The position numbers and the translations under genes are program-made. The notes under the pieces are model-generated. The model worked only from the letters and a program-made list of their open reading frames with translations. It did not search any database and was not told where the DNA came from. DNA of 64,000 nt from DAOTEJ01 sp035454085 (GTDB lineage Bacteria; Pseudomonadota; Gammaproteobacteria; Burkholderiales; Burkholderiaceae_F). The stretch's first letter is position 1; each line of letters starts with the position of its first letter. Positions 25,122 to 35,397 of this stretch are shown here, one piece after another. The stretch covers positions 62,001 through 126,000 of the forward strand of contig DAOTEJ010000001.1 in NCBI GenBank assembly GCA_035454085.1, written 5' to 3'.

Positions 25122-25696
25122 GCCGGTTCGGGCCGCTTGACGAGGCCGGCTGGCTGGCGGGCGCGCGGCACCAGCCCAGCCCCCACTGCGACGCACGCCC
25201 GGGCGGGATCGAGCCCGAACTCGCCATCCTGCACAACATCAGCCTGCCGCCCGGCGAGTTCGGCGGCGGCCACGTGGCCGAACTCTTCCTGGGGCGGCTT
25301 GATCCGGGCGCCCACCCCTACTTCGCCACGCTCGAGGGACTGCGCGTGTCGGCGCACTTCCTGATCGAGCGCGACGGCCGCGTCACGCAGTTCGTGCCCT
25401 GCGCACTGCGCGCGTGGCACGCGGGGGTCTCGAACTTCCGCGGCCGGGCGCGCTGCAACGACTGGTCGATCGGCATCGAGCTCGAGGGCACCGACTTCAC
25501 GCCCTTCGAGCCCGCGCAGTACGCCGCGCTTGGCGCCCTGCTCGAGAAGCTCGCTGCGCGCTACCCCCTGCGCCACGTGGCCGGCCACAGCGACGTGGCT
25601 GCGGGCCGCAAGACCGACCCGGGCCCGGAGTTCGACTGGCGCCTGCTGCGGTCTGTGCTCGCGGCGCGCGGCGCCGCGCTCGAGCTCCCCGCCTGA
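25118..25696 (+). CDS. ampD: 1,6-anhydro-N-acetylmuramyl-L-alanine amidase AmpD
   Basis: A 192-residue zinc amidase of the cytoplasmic peptidoglycan-recycling route, which removes the peptide from anhydro-muropeptides. The zinc ligands are visible as His39 (AILHNIS), His157 (VAGHSDVA) and Asp167 (RKTDPGPEF). The substrate-contact regions LRVSAHFLIERDGRVTQFV and DWSIGIELEGTDF match the amidase_2 fold. Full length for AmpD, with no signal peptide as expected. It starts with GTG, overlapping the preceding gene. It ends the ypjD-to-ampD chain; the nrd promoter region follows. Confidence 0.93.
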   Translation: MSRFGPLDEAGWLAGARHQPSPHCDARPGGIEPELAILHNISLPPGEFGGGHVAELFLGRLDPGAHPYFATLEGLRVSAHFLIERDGRVTQFVPCALRAWHAGVSNFRGRARCNDWSIGIELEGTDFTPFEPAQYAALGALLEKLAARYPLRHVAGHSDVAAGRKTDPGPEFDWRLLRSVLAARGAALELPA

Positions 25697-25772
25697 CCCC
25701 CCCCGAGGCCGCCGCGGCGGCCGGCCGTGCGTTGCGTCTGCGCCATCGGTGCGCCGCCGCATCGAAACCCCA

Positions 25773-25802
25773 TTGCATTCGCCGGCAGAATGCTCCTAAG
25801 AT
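25773..25802 (+). promoter_or_regulatory. Probable sigma-70 promoter of nrdAB
   Basis: TTGCAT (25773-25778), 18-nt spacer, TAAGAT (25797-25802). The expected start near 25809 places the transcript origin at the first NrdR box. The leader to the nrdA start is then about 215 nt. No other comparable promoter was seen between ampD and nrdA. Confidence 0.5.
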
Positions 25803-25808
25803 GCCCGT

Positions 25809-25855
25809 ACACCATGGGTTGTTACTTCAGCCCGTGTGTACACAATATATTGTGG
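25809..25855 (+). promoter_or_regulatory. Paired NrdR boxes upstream of nrdAB
   Basis: Box 2 at 25840-25855 is ACACAATATATTGTGG, a near-perfect copy of the known NrdR consensus. Box 1 at 25809-25824 is ACACCATGGGTTGTTA, weaker in its centre. They are 31 bp apart start to start, about three helical turns, which is the usual arrangement for cooperative NrdR binding. NrdR represses ribonucleotide reductase operons in response to ATP/dATP levels. The boxes overlap and follow the predicted start point, consistent with repression. nrdR itself is not in the window. Confidence 0.85.
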
Positions 25856-26024
25856 TCCTCGTGCCTCTGGGCGCGCTCCGCAAACGCCCTGATGGCGGCG
25901 CAAGGCGCGCCGCACGCGGTGTCGGCAGCCCCGCATATGGGGGTCGAAGGATCGGACTTCTCAACAGCTTGTGTCCCGCGGGCGGCAACCGACCCCGGGG
26001 CAGCCGGAACCAGGAGCAGCACAA
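25856..26024 (+). other. nrdA leader region
   Basis: About 170 nt between the NrdR boxes and nrdA with no convincing gene. It carries the nrdA ribosome-binding site AGGAG at 26012-26016 and nothing else I can name. An in-frame ATG at 25971 (MSRGRQPTPGQPEPG...) lacks a ribosome-binding site and looks like leader, not protein. Confidence 0.4.
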
Positions 26025-28928
<2,904 letters not shown>

Positions 28929-28972
28929 GCGCTGCGCACCCCGAACCGAACGAACACAGGAAACTCATCGCA

Positions 28973-30124
28973 ATGCTGTCCTGGGACGAAACCCCCGCCG
29001 CGCCGCGGCTCGCAAGCCGCCCGCCCGAAGCCGTGCCCACCGCCCCGGCCAAGCCGGCGGCCGCAGCGCCGGCGCCGGCGCGCATCTCGCTGGCTGCCGC
29101 CGACACGCGCCGCGTCAACGTGGCCGACAAGCGCATCATCAACGGCGCAACCGACGTGAACCAGCTGGTGCCCTTCAAGTACAAGTGGGCCTGGGAGAAG
29201 TACCTCGCCACCTGCGCCAACCACTGGATGCCGCAGGAGATCAACATGAGCCGCGACATCGCGCTCTGGAAGGATCCCAACGGCCTGACCGAGGACGAGC
29301 GGCGGCTGGTGCGGCGCAACCTCGGCTTCTTCGTCACCGCCGACTCGCTCGCGGCCAACAACATCGTGCTGGGCACCTACCGCCACATCACGGCGCCGGA
29401 GTGCCGCCAGTTCCTGCTGCGCCAGGCGTTCGAGGAGGCGATCCACACCCACGCCTACCAGTACATCACCGAGAGCCTGGGCCTGGACGAGGGCGAGATC
29501 TTCAACGCCTACCACGAGGTGGCGTCGATCCGGGCCAAGGACGAGTTCCTCATCCCGTTCATCGACACCCTGACCGACCCGAACTTCGCCACCGGGACGA
29601 CCGAGAGCGACCAGGCGCTGCTCAAGAGCCTGATCGTGTTCGCCTGCCTGATGGAGGGCCTGTTCTTCTACGTGGGCTTCACGCAGATCCTGGCGCTGGG
29701 CCGGCAGAACAAGATGACCGGCGCGGCCGAGCAGTACCAGTACATCCTGCGCGACGAGTCGATGCACTGCAACTTCGGCATCGACCTGATCAACCAGATC
29801 AAGCTCGAGAACCCGCAGCTGTGGACCCCCGAGTTCCGCGAGGAGATCCGCGTGCTGTTCAAGCAGGCGGTGGACCTCGAGTACGCCTACGCCGAGGACA
29901 CCATGCCGCGCGGCGTGCTGGGGCTCAACGCCTCGATGTTCAAGGGCTACCTGCGCTTCATCGCCAACCGCCGCGCCCAGCAGATCGGCATCGAGGCGCT
30001 CTTCCCCAACGAGGAGAACCCCTTCCCGTGGATGAGCGAGATGATCGATCTGAAAAAGGAGCGCAACTTCTTCGAGACGCGCGTGATCGAGTACCAGAGC
30101 GGTGGCGCGCTCAACTGGGAGTAG
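28973..30124 (+). CDS. nrdB: Class Ia ribonucleoside-diphosphate reductase, small subunit
   Basis: The 383-residue beta subunit that holds the diiron centre and tyrosyl radical. An Ala/Pro-rich N-terminal extension (about 1-45) precedes the ferritin-like core. The signature EAIHTHAYQYI gives iron ligands Glu155 and His158 and the radical Tyr162, the equivalent of Tyr122 in E. coli. Other ligands lie in TADSLAANN, FACLMEGLFFY and LRDESMHC. The tyrosine is present, so this is a radical-bearing type rather than a Tyr-less variant. The C terminus VIEYQSGGALNWE is the peptide that binds NrdA. It shares the NrdR-controlled promoter of nrdA. Confidence 0.96.
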   Translation: MLSWDETPAAPRLASRPPEAVPTAPAKPAAAAPAPARISLAAADTRRVNVADKRIINGATDVNQLVPFKYKWAWEKYLATCANHWMPQEINMSRDIALWKDPNGLTEDERRLVRRNLGFFVTADSLAANNIVLGTYRHITAPECRQFLLRQAFEEAIHTHAYQYITESLGLDEGEIFNAYHEVASIRAKDEFLIPFIDTLTDPNFATGTTESDQALLKSLIVFACLMEGLFFYVGFTQILALGRQNKMTGAAEQYQYILRDESMHCNFGIDLINQIKLENPQLWTPEFREEIRVLFKQAVDLEYAYAEDTMPRGVLGLNASMFKGYLRFIANRRAQQIGIEALFPNEENPFPWMSEMIDLKKERNFFETRVIEYQSGGALNWE

Positions 30125-30711
30125 CGCCGCATGAGCACGCACGGTGATCGCAGCAGCGCGAGTTCGATCACGCGAACACGCGGCACCGTGCGCGCGCGCG
30201 TTGAGAAAATGGAACACGAGCACACCGCAAGCACGAAAAACTCTTGCGAGTCAAACGCGTTCCGAGTAACAATGCGCGCACTTCAAGTTGCATGCTCGAT
30301 CGAACGCAGATCGAACACGACATTGACCTCAGACAGTTGCTCACGACAGGTTCTCGCAACCGCGATCGACAAGACTTCCCAGTCTTGCGGGGCAACTTCC
30401 CTCCGGAAATCCGCATCGGTTTCCGCCACGCAGGGGTCTCCTTCCAGTTTCCAGATGGCCGCAGCGCGACGCGCTACGGCCGTCTTGCGCGCCCGCTCTC
30501 GGGCGCGCCGTGCCGAATTCATCAGCGTCAGCGGTCAGTGCGCTGCACGTTCCGCGCTCAACTCGGATCAGCGGAAATCAAAACGCTCTTCTGGGGGTGT
30601 CGCGGCGACAGAGCATCTGCGTGCGCCGATGAATAGCCCGTCGCCAGGTCTCTTGTGGCGGGTTTCACATCCACGTTCTGTCGCAAGACAATGACACTGA
30701 AGGAGATCCAC
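30125..30711. other. Long intergenic region between nrdB and the histone-like gene
   Basis: A 587-nt stretch, lower in GC than its surroundings. No terminator is obvious right after nrdB. A possible promoter, TTGCGA (30244-30249) 17 nt TAACAA (30267-30272), could drive the downstream gene with a leader of over 400 nt. Small ORFs exist on both strands; the most protein-like is leftward 30283-30522 (79 codons; contains WEVLSIAVARTCREQLSEVN), but it has no ribosome-binding site. The region ends with the strong AAGGAG at 30700-30705 of the histone-like gene. It may hold a small RNA or a degraded gene; I cannot decide. Confidence 0.35.
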
Positions 30712-31427
30712 ATGGCAACTGCCAAGAAACCTGCGAAGAAGGCCGCCAAGAAGGCGACCGTCGCCGCTGAACTGAAGAAGGTCGCGAAGAAGGTCGAAGC
30801 GGCCGTCAAGAAGGCTGTGGCGAAGAAGCCGGCGAAAAAGGCCGCGAAGAAGGCGGTGAAGAAGGCCGCCGCGAAGAAGGCCGTNNNNNNNNNNNNNNNN
30901 NNNNNNNNNNNNNNNNNNNNNNNNNNNNNNNNNNNNNNNNNNNNNNNNNNNNNNNNNNNNNNNNNNNNNNNNNNNNNNNNNNNNCGGCGAAAAAGGCCGC
31001 GAAGAAGGCGGTGAAGAAGGCCGCCGCGAAGAAGGCCGTGAAGAAGGTTGCCAAGAAGGCTGCCGCCAAGAAGGCCGTCAAGAAGGTTGCCAAGAAGGCC
31101 GCCGCGAAGAAAGCCGTGAAGAAGGTCGCCAAGAAGGCTGCCGCCAAGAAGGCCGTCAAGAAGGTTGCCAAGAAGGCTGCCGCCAAGAAGGCCGTCAAGA
31201 AGGTTGCCAAGAAGGCCGTCGCAAAAAAAAAAGTAGTTAAGGCCGTCAAGGCCGCCGCCAAGAAGGCGCCGGCCAAGAAGCCTGCGGTCAAGCGCGCGGC
31301 GGCCAAGAAGGCCCCGGTCGCCGCCGCTCCGGCTGCTCCGGTTGCCGCTCCTGCAGCGGCGCCCGGCGCCAAGACCTCGCTGAACCCGGCCGCCGCCTGG
31401 CCTTTCCCGACCGGCAGCCGTCCGTAA
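30712..31427 (+). CDS. Histone H1-like lysine/alanine repeat DNA-binding protein, interrupted by a scaffold gap
   Basis: A basic protein built of repeats such as KKAAAKKAVKKVAKK, like the eukaryotic H1-tail homologues of Bordetella and relatives; it should bind and compact DNA. The N terminus is MATAKKPAKKAAKKAT, after a strong AAGGAG. The C-terminal tail turns to Ala/Pro and ends LNPAAAWPFPTGSRP. A 100-N run (30885-30984) splits it, and the two sides are in different frames only because the gap length is arbitrary: identical 55-nt sequences abut both edges, and collapsing them restores one frame with 186 residues. A ten-A tract near codon 120 (31223-31232) is followed by stops in both other frames. 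Real length depends on the unknown repeat number. Confidence 0.85.
30830..31039. repeat. Identical 55-bp copies on both edges of a 100-N gap
   Basis: Positions 30830-30884 and 30985-31039 are the same 55 bases (beginning CGGCGAAAAAGGCCGCGAAG), and each touches the N run exactly. This is the pattern left when two assembly-graph contigs that share a k-mer overlap are scaffolded with a fixed gap. Removing one copy plus the N run (155 nt) restores the reading frame. The wider gene is full of 24-45 nt Lys/Ala repeats, which explains the assembly break. Confidence 0.85.
30885..30984. other. Assembly gap (100 N)
   Basis: A fixed-length run of N inside the histone-like gene. Its true size is unknown and may be negative (see the flanking 55-bp copies). 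Confidence 0.95.
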
Positions 31428-31450
31428 GCGCAAGCAAGCAGCACCCTCTA

Positions 31451-31474
31451 AGGGGCGCGTAAGCGCCCCTTTTT
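31451..31474 (+). terminator. Intrinsic terminator of the histone-like gene
   Basis: AGGGGCGC, loop GTAA, GCGCCCCT, then TTTTC. It starts 24 nt after the stop codon of the histone-like gene and separates it from yggT. Confidence 0.88.
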
Positions 31475-31539
31475 CTTTGCCCTGCGTCCGCGCCTGCATG
31501 CCCGTCGATAGAATCGGGCGCACCAACCGAGGCTCACCC

Positions 31540-32076
31540 ATGCTCGTCGACATCGCCCGCCTGATCCTCGACATCGCCGCCGCGCTTCTGGGCTCCTTGC
31601 TCGTGCTGCGCGCCTACATGGGCTGGCTGGGCATGCCCGGGCGCAACCCGCTGGCGCAGTTCACCTTCGCGCTCACGCAGTGGATCGTGGGGCCGCTGTC
31701 GCGCCTGCTGCCTCGCCGCGGCCGGATGGACTGGGCCTCGCTGGCGGCGGCGCTGATCGTCGCCGCGGTGTTCGTGAGCCTGCTGTTGCTGCTGCTCGGT
31801 CTGCCGCTGTCGCCCCTGCTGGTGCTGGCGGGCGCGGCGCTGCAGGTGCTGCGCTGGGCGCTCTACATGGCAATGTGGCTCACGATCCTCTACGCGATCC
31901 TGAGCTGGGTGAACCCTCAGGCGCCGATCGCGCCCGCGCTGGCGATGCTGGTGCGCCCCTTCCTGGCGCCGATCCAGCGCGTGCTGCCCTCGGTGGGGGG
32001 CGTGGACCTGTCGCCCATCGTGTTGATCGTGCTGATCAACGTCGCGCTGATGGTGCTGGGCCGGCTGGGCATCTAG
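31540..32076 (+). CDS. YggT-family integral membrane protein
   Basis: A 178-residue protein with two copies of the YggT module, each with paired helices: ILDIAAALLGSLLVLRAYMG (about 6-25) and the second near LYMAMWLTILYAILSWVNPQ (about 108-127), followed by PFLAPIQRVLPSVGGVDLSP. That last motif is the family signature. YggT proteins are linked to osmotic tolerance and chloroplast CCB3-like roles, but have no firm biochemical function in bacteria. ATG 31540 is chosen because upstream in-frame codons are not protein-like; GAGG is a weak ribosome-binding site. It converges on the PfkB kinase gene 15 nt away. Confidence 0.88.
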   Translation: MLVDIARLILDIAAALLGSLLVLRAYMGWLGMPGRNPLAQFTFALTQWIVGPLSRLLPRRGRMDWASLAAALIVAAVFVSLLLLLLGLPLSPLLVLAGAALQVLRWALYMAMWLTILYAILSWVNPQAPIAPALAMLVRPFLAPIQRVLPSVGGVDLSPIVLIVLINVALMVLGRLGI

Positions 32077-32091
32077 CCGGCCGCGCGCGGA

Positions 32092-33027
32092 CTACCAGGG
32101 GCGGTAGCCGTAGGCCTCGAGGAAGCGCTCGGCCACCGCGGCCCGATCGACCACGTAGTTCTGTGCGCCACCGTGCTCGACCTTGAGCGAGCCCATCACC
32201 GAGGCCAGGCGAGCGCTGGTCTCCCACTCCATGCCGCTGACCAGACCGAAGAGCAGGCCGCCCCGGTAGGCGTCTCCGCAGCCCACCGGATCGACCACCT
32301 TGCGCGCGGGCGCCACCGGGATGTGCGTCTTGGCTCCGGCGCGGTAGAGGTCGGAACCGTGCTCGCCCAGGGTGACCACCAGTGCCTCGACCTTCTCGGC
32401 GATCTGCTCGAGAGACTGCCGCGTGCGCTCGCACACCACGCGCGCCTCGTAGTCGGAGAGCGTCACGTACTGCGCCCGGGCGATGAACCAGTCGAGGTCC
32501 TCGCCGTTGAACAGAGGCATGGCCTGGCCGAGGTCGAACACGAAGGGGATGCCGTGCTCGGCGAACTGCTGCGCGTGCTGGACCATGGCCTCGCGCCCGT
32601 CGGGGGCGACGATGCCGAGCTTGATCCCCGCGTCCCGGGGCACCGTGTTCAGGTGTGAGTGCCCCATCGCTCCGGGATGGAAGGCGGTGAGCTGGTTGGC
32701 GTTGAGGTCGGTGGTGATGAAGGCCTGCGCCGTGAAGGTGCCGGGCACCTGGCGCACGTAGCGCCGGTCGATGCCCAGCGCGTCGAGGCGGTCGAGATAC
32801 GGCGCGGCGTCGTCGCCGACCGTGGCCATGGGCAGCGGCGTGCCGCCCAAGAGCTTCATGCTGTAGGCGATGTTGCCCGCGCAGCCGCCGAACTCGCGCC
32901 GCAGCTCGGGCACGAGGAAGGACACGTTCAGGATGTGGACCTGCTCGGGCAGGATGTGGTCGGCGAAGTGGCCGGGGAAGACCATCACCGAGTCGAAGGC
33001 GACGGAACCGCAGATCAGCACGGACAT
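32092..33027 (-). CDS. PfkB-family carbohydrate/nucleoside kinase
   Basis: A 311-residue ribokinase-fold kinase. The N-terminal motif MSVLICGSVAFDSVM and EFGGCAGNIAYSMKLLGG (about 45-62) bind the sugar. The C-terminal motif DPVGCGDAYRGGLLFGL (about 248-264) holds the catalytic aspartate; the residue before Gly-Asp is Cys instead of the usual Ala. Members annotated as adenosine kinase look similar, but the substrate cannot be set from sequence. It ends the accB-accC-prmA-DUF3426 run and follows the DUF3426 gene by 8 nt. Confidence 0.85.
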   Translation of the reverse strand: MSVLICGSVAFDSVMVFPGHFADHILPEQVHILNVSFLVPELRREFGGCAGNIAYSMKLLGGTPLPMATVGDDAAPYLDRLDALGIDRRYVRQVPGTFTAQAFITTDLNANQLTAFHPGAMGHSHLNTVPRDAGIKLGIVAPDGREAMVQHAQQFAEHGIPFVFDLGQAMPLFNGEDLDWFIARAQYVTLSDYEARVVCERTRQSLEQIAEKVEALVVTLGEHGSDLYRAGAKTHIPVAPARKVVDPVGCGDAYRGGLLFGLVSGMEWETSARLASVMGSLKVEHGGAQNYVVDRAAVAERFLEAYGYRPW

Positions 33028-33035
33028 GGCGGGGC

Positions 33036-34459
33036 TCAGGGGTAGAAGGGATACACGAGGAAGCCGGCCGGGGCCGGGCCCTTGACTTCGAACAGTACGC
33101 GCGCGGCGAGGTCGGCGCCGGGCGCGAGGCTGCCCTGCGGTGGCGCGCCGTAGTCCGGCGCCGCGAACACGCGCCGCGCGATGGCCTGGCCGCGCGTGTC
33201 CATCAGGGTGAGCTCGATGGCCGGCAGGGCCTGCGGGTAGGGCGCGCGATTGCGCACGGTCACGTCGAGCTCGAACGCCGAAGTGCCCGGCACGGCCTGC
33301 AAGTCGCTGGCCAGCACCGCAAGCAGGGCTGGCTGCATGGGCCATTGCACCTCGCAGCCCAGCGGCTGGCACAGGCGCACCAGCAGCGGGTGCGCCTGCG
33401 GCCAGCGCATGAGGATCTCGGCGCGCAAGGCCGCGGCCAGTTGCCACGCCAGCGCCACGGCCGTCAGTGCCGCAGCGATGCCCCAAAGCCAGGAGCGGCG
33501 TCGGGCGCGCGCCTGCGCCATCGAGTTGAGGAAGCCGACCTCGGCGGGCGCGGCGTCCGGATGGCCGACCGCAGTGTCGCTGTCGCTCACCCCGAGCGCC
33601 GTGCCGCGGTTCGCGGGGTCGCCTTCGTCTTCTCCGGCCGCTGCGCCACCGATCTTGATTCCGCTTGGGCTCTCCNNNNNNNNNNNNNNNNNNNNNNNNN
33701 NNNNNNNNNNNNNNNNNNNNNNNNNNNNNNNNNNNNNNNNNNNNNNNNNNNNNNNNNNNNNNNNNNNNNNNNNNNCTCGCCTGCCCCCGGTGCTTCGTCG
33801 GCCGTGGGCGCGTCGTTCACGTCGGTGGCCCGTAGCGCTTCCTCGACCTCGCTGCTGGCCGGCGCCATGAGCGAGGTCTCGCGAATTGGCATCAACCCGC
33901 CGGCGTCGGCGATCTCGGGCGCATCGGTGGGCAGCTCTGGCGGCTCCTCGCTCGCCGAGGTCTCGGCCGCAGCCGAGGGCGGACTGCGATCGACCCATGC
34001 GCTGGTGTTGTCTTCAGGGTCCGCGGCAGTGCCCGTCGGGCCACCTGCGCTGGCCGGCGCGGCGTGATCGCCGCCCAGGAGCAGCGGCGAATCGGCCGCC
34101 GCGCGGCGCAGGCGCGCCCACTCGACGGGCTCGGCGCGAGCGACGACGGGGGCGGCAGCGAGCATCGCCGGCGCGATCGAAGTCTGCAGCGCGACCGCGG
34201 TCGCGGCAGGCTCGGCCGGTGCCGCGGTGGCGGCCATGGGCGCAGGGGGCGGCGCCGCGGGGCGCGATGTGGGCGGCGGCGGGGCGCGCGGGGCCAGCGC
34301 CTGCTTGAGCTGCGCATCCTCCAGGTAGCTCAGCGCGCTGATGGCGTCGAACACCGTCGCGCACTGGCCGCAGCGCACCAGGCCACCGCGCAGCTTGAGC
34401 TGGTCGGCGACCACGCGGAACACCGCGTGGCACTGGGGGCAGCGGGTGGTCAGTGCCAT
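33036..34459 (-). CDS. Zinc-ribbon plus DUF3426 membrane protein, split by a scaffold gap
   Basis: The N-terminal half begins MALTTRCPQCHAVFRV and has a four-cysteine ribbon (Cys7, Cys10, Cys30, Cys33) of the MJ0042 type. A long acidic, Ala/Pro-rich linker follows and is cut by 100 N at 33676-33775. Beyond the gap come a helix (SWLWGIAAALTAVALAWQLA) and a periplasmic DUF3426 domain (LCQPLGCEVQWPMQPALLAV ending PAGFLVYPFYP). The two ends match the known layout of this betaproteobacterial protein, so I treat them as one gene. Its position between prmA and the PfkB kinase is conserved in the group. Function unknown; a structural membrane role is a guess. Confidence 0.8.
33676..33775. other. Assembly gap (100 N)
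   Basis: A fixed-length N run in the linker of the DUF3426 gene. Unlike the gap at 30885, its edges share no repeat, so real sequence is missing. Confidence 0.95.
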
Positions 34460-34484
34460 CGCGGCTCGGCAGGTGAGCGGCGCG

Positions 34485-35384
34485 TCACGAGCGGCGGCCC
34501 GCGAGGCAGACCCAGCCCTCGTCGGCGCGCCACACGGCCAGCGGCACGGCAGGGTCGATGAGCGCGTACGCGGCGATCACTTCCTCGGCCTGGCGCTCGA
34601 GCACGCCCGAGAGCACCAGCGCGCCGCCTGGCGCAACGCGCGCGAGCAGGGCCGGCGCGAGGACCTTGAGCGGGTTCGAGAGGATGTTGGCCACCACGGC
34701 GTCGAAGCTGCCGGCAGGCAGCGCGGCAGGCAGCACGAAGCGCGCTCGCGCGCCATTGGCCTCGGCGTTCAGCCGGGCGGCTTCGACCGCCTGCGGGTCG
34801 ATGTCGGTGCCCAGCACCTCGCCCGCGCCAAGCAGCGCCGCCGCCACCGCCAGGATGCCCGAGCCGCAGCCGTAGTCGAGCACGGAACTTCCTGGCACGA
34901 GCGCGGCGTCGAGCCACGCCAGGCACAGGCGCGTGGTCGGATGCGTGCCGGTGCCGAAGGCCACGCCGGGATCGAGCCGCACGTTGATCGCGGCGGGGTC
35001 GGGCGGTTCGTGCCAGGTGGGCACGACCCACAGGCGTGGGCTGATCTGCGTGGGCGGGAACTGCGCCTGGGTGCTGCGTACCCAGTCGGTGTCGGCCACC
35101 TCGGCGCTGGCCAGCACCCGTGGCCGCGGTGCGCCGGCGGCGGCGCTGGCGTGCTCGAGCAGGGCGTCGACCTCGGGGTCGCCGTCGATCAGCACGGTGA
35201 GGCGGCTGCGCTTCCAGGCCTGGCGCTCGGGCTCCAGGCCGGGCTCGCCAAACAAGGCTTGTTCGTCGGGGCTGTCGGCGTCGGCGTCCTCGACCGAGAC
35301 CGACAGCGCGCCGGCCTCGATCAGCGCATCGGCCAGGGCCTCGGCGTGCGCTTCGTCGGCGAGCAGCGAGACCTCGCGCAGCAT
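34485..35384 (-). CDS. prmA: Ribosomal protein L11 methyltransferase PrmA
   Basis: A 299-residue SAM-dependent enzyme that methylates lysines and the N terminus of L11. An N-terminal substrate-binding domain precedes the catalytic domain with RLDPGVAFGTGTHPTTRLCL (about 137-156), the SAM motif VLDYGCGSGILAVAAALLGA (about 169-188), GTDIDPQAV and ANILSNPLKVLAP (about 235-247, the NPP-like motif). Full length for the family. It follows accC by 13 nt, as in many Burkholderiales. Confidence 0.95.
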   Translation of the reverse strand: MLREVSLLADEAHAEALADALIEAGALSVSVEDADADSPDEQALFGEPGLEPERQAWKRSRLTVLIDGDPEVDALLEHASAAAGAPRPRVLASAEVADTDWVRSTQAQFPPTQISPRLWVVPTWHEPPDPAAINVRLDPGVAFGTGTHPTTRLCLAWLDAALVPGSSVLDYGCGSGILAVAAALLGAGEVLGTDIDPQAVEAARLNAEANGARARFVLPAALPAGSFDAVVANILSNPLKVLAPALLARVAPGGALVLSGVLERQAEEVIAAYALIDPAVPLAVWRADEGWVCLAGRRS

Positions 35385-35397
35385 CGTGCAGCCGCCC

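Noticed and set aside
30283..30522. Leftward 79-codon ORF in the nrdB-histone spacer
   Set aside because: Amino acid composition is fairly protein-like, but there is no ribosome-binding site and no recognised family, so it is not called as a gene.
30712..31427. A real frameshift or a CRISPR-like array in the Lys/Ala repeat gene
   Set aside because: The frame differs only because of the arbitrary 100-N gap, and the repeats are codon-periodic Lys/Ala repeats, not direct repeats with unique spacers.
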